A stretch of DNA of 29,012 nt from CAYOHP01 sp964403795 [NCBI: uncultured bacterium] (GTDB lineage: Bacteria; Muiribacteriota; UBA6191; CAZXTJ01). Each line of letters opens with the position of its first letter. Positions within the stretch are counted from its first letter, which is position 1. This document shows positions 24,271 through 29,012 of the stretch, one piece after another. Both the position numbers and the translations under genes were made by a program. Under the pieces are notes generated by a model. The model saw only the letters and a program-made list of their open reading frames with translations. It searched no databases and was not told the origin of the DNA. The DNA lies in assembly GCA_964403795.1 (NCBI GenBank), contig CAYOHP010000083.1, positions 1 to 29,012 on the forward strand. Direction: 5' to 3'.

Positions 24271-25401
24271 CTACTCGCCGGCGGGAGGACCGAAGCCGGC
24301 GGGGCCGAAGAGCCGCTCGGTGAGCGGGTAGACCATCGAGGTCCCGGAGCGGCGAGCCCGCCCCTGGGCCATCATCGTCTCGACCTCCCGGCCGATCCTC
24401 TCGGCATCGGAAGCCGCCAGCTGGCCGTTGCGGAGCTCTTCGATGGCCGCCAGGAGGTCCGGGCTCTCGCCGGAGCCGGCCCCCGGCGCAACCGCACCGG
24501 TCGGTCCCGCGGGATCGAAGCCGGGACCGGCTTCCGGCGCCTGGTAGGCGGCCGGGGGCAGGGTGCCGGCCCGGGCGTCCGGAGCCGGGAACCCACCGGG
24601 CAGGGGAGGCAGGCGGGAGGCGGCGGACGGACGCGCGCCCCTGGGGTCGCCCGCGAGCATGCTGCGGGCCCGGAGCCTCAGGCTCTGGAGGCGCAGAGCA
24701 TCGGGGACCGCCAGCGGTCCGGCCTCCCCGGCACCCGAGAAGATCCCGGGATCGGTGCTCGCCGCGGCCCGACCGCCGCCCCAGCTTTCCTGGGCCTGGG
24801 CCTGCAGGCCGGGAGGAGCGAAGATCGGAGCGGGAGGCGGCAGGTAGCCTGCCGGCACCGCGGTCTGGGGTGGTGCCGGCTGGGCCGCGGCCGGCCGAGG
24901 GGTACCCGGAACCGGCATGGGAGCCGGTCGCCGCGGATCCTCGATCCCCTGCATCGAGAGGATCGCCCGGCGGTTCTCCTCCACCATGGCCCGGAGTTCC
25001 TTCATCTCCTGCTGGCTGGCGTCGGCCCGCGACTCGAGGCTGGTCACCCGGGCCAGCATGTCCTGGTGCTTCACGCCCAGGAGGTCGAGCTCCTGGCTGA
25101 ACTCGGTGGCCAGCTTCCGGATCAGGGGATAGGTCTTCTCGACCGCGCCCTGGACCGAGTGCTTCGCCTCCTTGAGCTTCTCGACGTAGCGGGCCAGCAC
25201 CACCGCCATCTCGTAGCGGGTGAAGGCCTTGTTGCCGTCGAACTTCCCGGTGACGCCGCCCCGGATCAGCCCGGTGTCCTGCAGGCCCTGGATGGCCTGG
25301 TAGGCCCAGTGCTTCTTCGGTACGTCCTGGAACGTCCCCGCTCCCCGCGCCCAGGGCGCCAGGAGCACGATCGAAACCAGTGCCGCCTTGTGCTCACGCA
25401 T
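24271..25401 (-). CDS. Exported SLH-domain protein with coiled coil and low-complexity tail
   Basis: The 376-residue protein has a short signal peptide (about 1-20) and a single S-layer homology domain (about 23-80: F-Q-D-V-P, H-W-A-Y and F-T-R-Y-E-M-A). A coiled coil follows (about 80-155), then a Pro/Ala/Gly-rich tail. In diderm SLH proteins such as OmpM or SlpA this layout tethers the outer membrane to peptidoglycan, but here the usual beta-barrel is replaced by a disordered tail, so it may be a spacer or adaptor. The ATG at 25401 overlaps the upstream MerR-like gene by 8 nt, and GAGGAGG lies 9 nt upstream, so the two are probably coupled. Confidence 0.86.
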   Translation of the reverse strand: MREHKAALVSIVLLAPWARGAGTFQDVPKKHWAYQAIQGLQDTGLIRGGVTGKFDGNKAFTRYEMAVVLARYVEKLKEAKHSVQGAVEKTYPLIRKLATEFSQELDLLGVKHQDMLARVTSLESRADASQQEMKELRAMVEENRRAILSMQGIEDPRRPAPMPVPGTPRPAAAQPAPPQTAVPAGYLPPPAPIFAPPGLQAQAQESWGGGRAAASTDPGIFSGAGEAGPLAVPDALRLQSLRLRARSMLAGDPRGARPSAASRLPPLPGGFPAPDARAGTLPPAAYQAPEAGPGFDPAGPTGAVAPGAGSGESPDLLAAIEELRNGQLAASDAERIGREVETMMAQGRARRSGTSMVYPLTERLFGPAGFGPPAGE

Positions 25402-25798
25402 GGTGGTTCGCCTCCTCGACGCCGGCCGTCGGTGCGGTGGCCCGGAGCAGCGCCCGGTACTGGCGCTCGAAGAACTCGAGCCGCTCCTCGATTCGCTGGT
25501 TGATGGAGAGGATCTCCTCGGTCCGGACCCGGATCCGATCCAGGGCCGAGGCCGGGCTGCCCTCGGGGGCGAGCTGGCCGTGGAAGTACTCGGACAGCTT
25601 CGAGAAGGGCAGGCCCGAGCGCTTCAGCTCGACCGCCCTCCGCAGGACCTCGAGGGCCCCGGTGGTGTACAGCGTGGTCCGGTTGGGACCCTTGGCGAGG
25701 GGCAGGAGCCCCTCGAGCTCGCGTTCGTAGACCCGCAGGGTCGAGTACGTCAGGCCCAGTTCCCGGGCCGCGTCCCTGCGACTGACTCCGTCTTCCAT
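25394..25798 (-). CDS. MerR-family-like transcriptional regulator
   Basis: I start it at the ATG at 25798 because GGGGAG lies about 7 nt upstream. Longer frames to 25837 or 25951 add disordered sequence. The 134-residue protein has an N-terminal winged-helix DNA-binding domain of MerR type (V-S-R-R-D-A-A-R-E-L-G-L, S-T-L-R-V-Y-E and the wing N-R-T-T-L-Y). A dimerising helix follows (about 75-125). There is no cysteine cluster or large effector domain, so metal sensing is unlikely. It overlaps the SLH gene and probably regulates this operon. The GTCCGC/GCGGAC sites upstream are candidate operators. Confidence 0.83.
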   Translation of the reverse strand: MEDGVSRRDAARELGLTYSTLRVYERELEGLLPLAKGPNRTTLYTTGALEVLRRAVELKRSGLPFSKLSEYFHGQLAPEGSPASALDRIRVRTEEILSINQRIEERLEFFERQYRALLRATAPTAGVEEANHHA

Positions 25799-26092
25799 CC
25801 GATCGCTCCCCTCTGCAGCTCTGGCTACAGACTCCATCGACCGGGAACCCGACGGAACTGAGAGGTCCGCGGACTTTCTTGTCCGCTCCCCTCGGGGTGG
25901 GAAGGCCGGGAGCCGGCGATCCCGCTCCCGGTCTGCAGTCGGACCTGCCACCCGCGCCCGGGGGGCCTGTCCCGGTCGGCACTCGGCGCGACAGATGCAG
26001 GCGGAGGCCAGGTCTCGGCCCCTTCGCTCGCCCGGCGCGAGCCGAGGCGGCGAAGCCCGGACGAGCGCGAGGGCCCCGGCCCGGTCTCCGGC
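25799..26092. other. Non-coding interval upstream of the MerR-SLH operon
   Basis: This 294-nt gap separates the MerR-like gene from the end of the pseudokinase gene. It holds the GTCCGC site cluster and a short hairpin (GCTCGC 26026-26031 with GCGAGC 26037-26042) that may be the pseudokinase terminator. I see no other gene. The MerR frame stays open to 25951, but the added sequence looks non-coding. Confidence 0.5.
25865..25886. promoter_or_regulatory. Cluster of GTCCGC half-sites, candidate MerR operator
   Basis: GTCCGC occurs at 25865-25870 and 25881-25886, with GCGGAC at 25869-25874. The first two overlap as the 10-bp palindrome GTCCGCGGAC. The second and third form an inverted repeat around TTTCTT. 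The cluster lies about 67-88 nt upstream of the MerR-like start. No convincing -35/-10 pair is seen around it. Confidence 0.4.
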
Positions 26093-27127
26093 TCAGCGGA
26101 GCAGCACGGCCACGAAGCAGAGGAACCCGATCGTCAGGACCAGGCCACCGAGGATGGGCAGGTGCCGACGCCAGGCAGACGGGGTCTTGCGCTCCGGCGG
26201 GATCAGGAGTCCTTCGAGCTTCTTGGGTGCTGCGGCGGCCTTGGCTGCAGCCGCATCCCGCTCCTTGCCGGTGGCCGGATCGAGCGCCGCGAGGTCCGCC
26301 GCCAGTGCCGCTCCGTCCGGATAGCGGGCCGAGCGATCCGACCGGAGACAGCGGATCACGATCCGGTCCAGGGCCGGGGACACGGCCGGGTTGCGTTTCG
26401 AGGGCGGCGGCATCTCCTCCTGCTGGCGACGCAGCATGGTCTGGAAGGGGTTCTCGTCCTCCAGGGGCAGCCGGCCGGCGAGCAGGCCGTAGAGCAGGAG
26501 ACCCAGCTGGTAGATGTCGGAACCGGGCCCCAGGACCTCGCCCTGGACCCTCTCCGGCGAGGCGTGGCGCCCGGCCGGGGGGTTCGAGTCGTTGCCCCAG
26601 GGCCTCTCCCCCAGGAGCGGCTCGGAGGCCGAGACCTCGCCTCCGTCGCCCACGAAGATCTCCTCCGGACTCAGGGCGCCGTGGATGAGCTTCTTCCCAT
26701 GCAGGACCTCGAGCGACTCCGCCAGTCGGAGGCCCACCGCCAGGGCCCGATCCACCGACCACGCCGCGTTCCTGGTGGCTTCGAGGCGGGTGGCCAGCCC
26801 CTGGGCGGCGGGTTCGGGGGTGGCGTACCAGGCCATCCCCTCGGCCTCGCCGGTGGTCAGGACGGGGAGGAAACAGGTGTTGCCGAGGTCCCGGTAGGCC
26901 TCGAGATCCCGCTTGAGACGCAACCGCAGCTCCCCCGACCCCGTAGAACGGGTGAGGAGTTGGATCCGGACGCGTTCTCCGGCTGGACCGACACCGAGGA
27001 ACAGACGCCCCAGACGGCGCTCCCCTCGGTCTGCGTCCACTCGAAAGCTGCCGATCCGCTCCACGAAGTGCAGGGTAGCCAGTCGGGCCCTGGGAGGGAA
27101 GCCGTTCGCGGGGTATTGACGTTCCAC
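26093..27127 (-). CDS. Membrane-anchored pseudokinase (Ser/Thr kinase fold)
   Basis: The 344-residue protein has a Hanks-kinase fold (about 20-280) recognisable by [15 protein letters not shown] and the C-lobe helices with R-C-L-R-S-D. The active-site residues are gone: Q56 stands where the ATP-binding Lys should be, the H-R-D motif is H149-G-A, and D-F-G is replaced by a Ser-Ala-Ser-Glu stretch. The Gly-rich loop is also missing. A lone transmembrane helix closes the protein (about 323-344), giving a tail-anchored orientation with the kinase fold in the cytoplasm. A binding or scaffolding role is likelier than catalysis. I use the GTG at 27127; the binding site is weak and a start further in is possible. 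It is divergent from the exported Pro-Thr protein. Confidence 0.85.
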   Translation of the reverse strand: MERQYPANGFPPRARLATLHFVERIGSFRVDADRGERRLGRLFLGVGPAGERVRIQLLTRSTGSGELRLRLKRDLEAYRDLGNTCFLPVLTTGEAEGMAWYATPEPAAQGLATRLEATRNAAWSVDRALAVGLRLAESLEVLHGKKLIHGALSPEEIFVGDGGEVSASEPLLGERPWGNDSNPPAGRHASPERVQGEVLGPGSDIYQLGLLLYGLLAGRLPLEDENPFQTMLRRQQEEMPPPSKRNPAVSPALDRIVIRCLRSDRSARYPDGAALAADLAALDPATGKERDAAAAKAAAAPKKLEGLLIPPERKTPSAWRRHLPILGGLVLTIGFLCFVAVLLR

Positions 27128-27189
27128 CCCGGTTCGCGATGATCAAACAGGCTGTCGAGAAGCCCTCCGGACGCATGCGAGCGCCGGAT

Positions 27190-27198
27190 TGCTACGAT
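27190..27198 (+). promoter_or_regulatory. Extended -10 promoter element of the exported Pro-Thr protein gene
   Basis: TG-C-TACGAT matches TGnTAnnnT. The predicted start near 27205 leaves a leader of about 24 nt containing GGCGGGAG before the ATG at 27229. No good -35 is seen. Confidence 0.5.
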
Positions 27199-27228
27199 GG
27201 GCAGACAGTCGAGGCGGGAGTGAAGACG

Positions 27229-29012
27229 ATGCGGCAGAGAGCGATCCGAGCGACCTGGCTCCTGGTCGGTGTCCTCACCGCGGCGGCGTCCGCCTCTGCC
27301 GGTCCCCTCACCGAGAACCTCGATTCCTTCCTCGCGGAGGCCGCGGCCCCGGCGGCTCCGGGCGCCGGACTGGTCCTGCATGCCGACCTCCGCATCGGAG
27401 GGTTGGCCGCCGGCGGACCCATCGTCTCCCGGGAGGCCAAGGTCGGGGTCCTGCCCGAGGGCCTGAAGTCCCTGCTGCTGGTCTCCCCTGAAGTCTCCTC
27501 GGTGGGAGGCTTCCCGGCCGCGCCCGACACCGCCTTCGCCCTCGAGCTCTCGGTCCTGGCCGTCTCTCCTCGTTCCGGAGCCCGCCTCGACGTACTTGTC
27601 GACGGCGAGGTGGTCCTGCGCGACATCCCGGTGGCCCGCCAGATCCCGGAGGAGCGGACCGTGGACCTGGCGCCCCACGCCCCCACCGGCAAGCACCGCA
27701 TGGAGGTGCGCCTCTCGAAGGGGTCGCCCCCGGTGGCGGTGCTGGCCTTCAAGGTCCGGAGCCGAGCCGGCGAGTTCCCGGCGGCCGCGGTCCAGAGCGT
27801 CCGGAAGGCCTACCTCGAGCACGCCGGCCGCGAGCCCACCGTCTCCGAGGTGGCAGCCGCCGCCCCCCAGGCGGCCACCATGGCCGAGGAGAGCTTCTTC
27901 TCCCGCTTCCTCGAGGGACTGAAGGCCCGGTTCAAGGGCCCCCGCCACGCCCTCACCCGCAAGGAGGCGCTCGACTTCCGGTTCGACCGGGAGTACTTCA
28001 CCGCCACCCTGCTCGCCCGCCTCGACCGGACCCCCGAGAAGATCCTCATGATCCTGGCCGAGCGGGCCCAGCAGGTCCTGGACCACGACTCGAACCCGGT
28101 AGCGGTCCGGAGCGCCCGGAAGATGCTGAACATCCTCTGGAACAAGGGCCTGCCGGTCTCACCGCCCCCGGCCCCGACCGGCGCCCCGACCCCGACACCG
28201 ACCCATCACCCCACGCCGACTCCGACCCCCACCCACGAGCCCACCCCCACCCCGACTCCGACCGACGAGCCGACGCCGACGCCCACCCCGACCGATCCTC
28301 CCACCCCGACGCCGACGCCGACCTCGTCCCCGACGCCTACCCCGACCCCGACTCCCACCCCCACCGACAACCCGACGCCCACGCCCACCCCGACCTCCAC
28401 GCCGACTCCCACGCCCACCCCGACCGACCCGGTCGACCCCAACAACATCCAGATCTTCGAGTGGTACCCGCTGGACGTGGGGATCGAGAACCACTACGTC
28501 GACAAGGCCGACGGCGACAAGACCTTCACCCTGAAGGTCGAGGAGAAGACCACCTACAAGGGCGCCAAGGTCGCCCGGGTGCGACGCCTCGACAAGAACG
28601 ACGAGTACGACCTGATCGCCTACGAGGGCGCCCTCAAGCTCTGGCTACGCCACGACGACGTCAACGGTGCGCTCGACTGGTCCGACCAGGCGGTGCCGTT
28701 CTCGGAGTCGGCGGTCGTCAAGGTCGGCGACAAGTACGAGGCCACCCCCAAGAGCTACGTGAACCCGGTGACCGGCGGCAACTTCCACTGGATCATCGCC
28801 ATGAAGGGCCTGAAGAAGGTCGAGGTCCCGGCCGGCACCTTCGAGAATGCCCTCCAGGTCAACGTCCAGAACCGCGACACCAAGAGCGGTCTGGTGGTCT
28901 CCAAGTTCGACATGTACCTGGTCCGGAACGTCGGTGTGGTCCGCCGCGACGGGCGCTTCATCACCACCACCTTCAAGCACCTGATGACCGGCAGTTCCAA
29001 GCTGCCGAAGTA
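27229..29012 (+). CDS. Exported protein with (Pro-Thr)n linker and C-terminal beta domain (last base outside window)
   Basis: The frame runs 594 codons from the ATG at 27229, and the window ends on TA after S-S-K-L-P-K, so the stop codon is probably completed by the next base. A signal peptide (about 1-25, ending A-S-A-S-A-G) leads into an N-terminal region of unknown fold (to about 315). A linker of about 85 residues of Pro-Thr repeats follows. The C-terminal beta-rich domain (about 403-590) has Y-P-L-D-V-G near its start and V-P-A-G-T-F-E-N and N-V-G-V-V-R later. This is a layout I recall from many exported lipoproteins of unknown function. It probably works at or outside the cell surface. 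It is divergent from the pseudokinase gene. Confidence 0.88.
   Translation, partial: MRQRAIRATWLLVGVLTAAASASAGPLTENLDSFLAEAAAPAAPGAGLVLHADLRIGGLAAGGPIVSREAKVGVLPEGLKSLLLVSPEVSSVGGFPAAPDTAFALELSVLAVSPRSGARLDVLVDGEVVLRDIPVARQIPEERTVDLAPHAPTGKHRMEVRLSKGSPPVAVLAFKVRSRAGEFPAAAVQSVRKAYLEHAGREPTVSEVAAAAPQAATMAEESFFSRFLEGLKARFKGPRHALTRKEALDFRFDREYFTATLLARLDRTPEKILMILAERAQQVLDHDSNPVAVRSARKMLNILWNKGLPVSPPPAPTGAPTPTPTHHPTPTPTPTHEPTPTPTPTDEPTPTPTPTDPPTPTPTPTSSPTPTPTPTPTPTDNPTPTPTPTSTPTPTPTPTDPVDPNNIQIFEWYPLDVGIENHYVDKADGDKTFTLKVEEKTTYKGAKVARVRRLDKNDEYDLIAYEGALKLWLRHDDVNGALDWSDQAVPFSESAVVKVGDKYEATPKSYVNPVTGGNFHWIIAMKGLKKVEVPAGTFENALQVNVQNRDTKSGLVVSKFDMYLVRNVGVVRRDGRFITTTFKHLMTGSSKLPK
28186..28437. repeat. 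30-nt-period Pro-Thr repeat array
   Basis: Codons alternate CCN and ACN. The unit is ten residues: two variable residues (H-E, D-E, D-P, S-S, D-N, S-T) followed by P-T-P-T-P-T-P-T. One unit is longer, which shows repeat-number change. The minus strand is GGGGTCGG-type and quadruplex-prone. Confidence 0.85.

Noticed and set aside
25266-27176. Minus-strand frame of 636 codons
   Set aside because: It runs out of frame through the pseudokinase, MerR-like and SLH genes and is Arg/Pro/Gly-rich.

Overview
The window is about 29 kb of very GC-rich bacterial chromosome (roughly 70% GC by eye), densely packed on both strands. It has no rRNA, tRNA, CRISPR array, insertion sequence or phage gene that I can see. 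The gene set points to a diderm bacterium with elaborate, eukaryote-like signalling: FHA, GAF, PilZ, class III cyclase, Ser/Thr kinase, STAS, HEAT and TPR domains, a sigma-54 activator, an SLH-domain exported protein, a lipoprotein and Pro-Thr linkers. Myxococcota, Planctomycetota, Armatimonadota or Eremiobacterota-like lineages would all fit, and I cannot place it further without a search. The high GC leaves very long antisense frames open. I called genes by domain content, ribosome binding sites and start context, not by ORF length.

Left part (1-10.3 kb). A zinc-ribbon protein with a Gly/Leu/Asp-rich repetitive tail runs off the left edge on the minus strand. Facing away from it is a fused membrane transporter-like/spermidine-synthase-like/TPR protein. 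Next come a divergent pair: a small STAS protein (minus) and a STAS-like/MshEN-like/HEAT protein (plus). A minus-strand block follows, containing a HEAT-TPR lipoprotein, a five-helix membrane protein and a rhomboid protease with a long soluble tail.

Middle part (10.3-16.5 kb). A sigma-54 enhancer-binding protein is divergent from the lipoprotein, and both appear to have leaderless promoters. A secreted protein of unknown function and an HNH endonuclease-like protein share a CATG start. A three-gene minus operon encodes a membrane-anchored coiled-coil protein and two SPFH (flotillin/prohibitin-like) proteins.

Signalling cluster (16.6-24.1 kb, plus strand). It encodes an FHA-GAF-adenylate cyclase-PilZ protein, a zinc-ribbon Ser/Thr kinase with a membrane anchor, a HEAT-TM-OB-fold-like membrane protein overlapping the kinase gene, and a cyclic-nucleotide-binding domain fused to a MinD/ParA-like ATPase. 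My main inference is that this forms a local circuit in which c-di-GMP and phosphopeptide inputs tune cAMP production and cAMP gates a positioning-type ATPase. The divergent SPFH operon may supply the membrane scaffold. A strong bidirectional hairpin ends the cluster.

Right part (24.2-29 kb). A MerR-like regulator overlaps an SLH-domain exported protein. A membrane-anchored pseudokinase is divergent from an exported protein with a (Pro-Thr)n linker. That last gene appears to end one base beyond the window edge.
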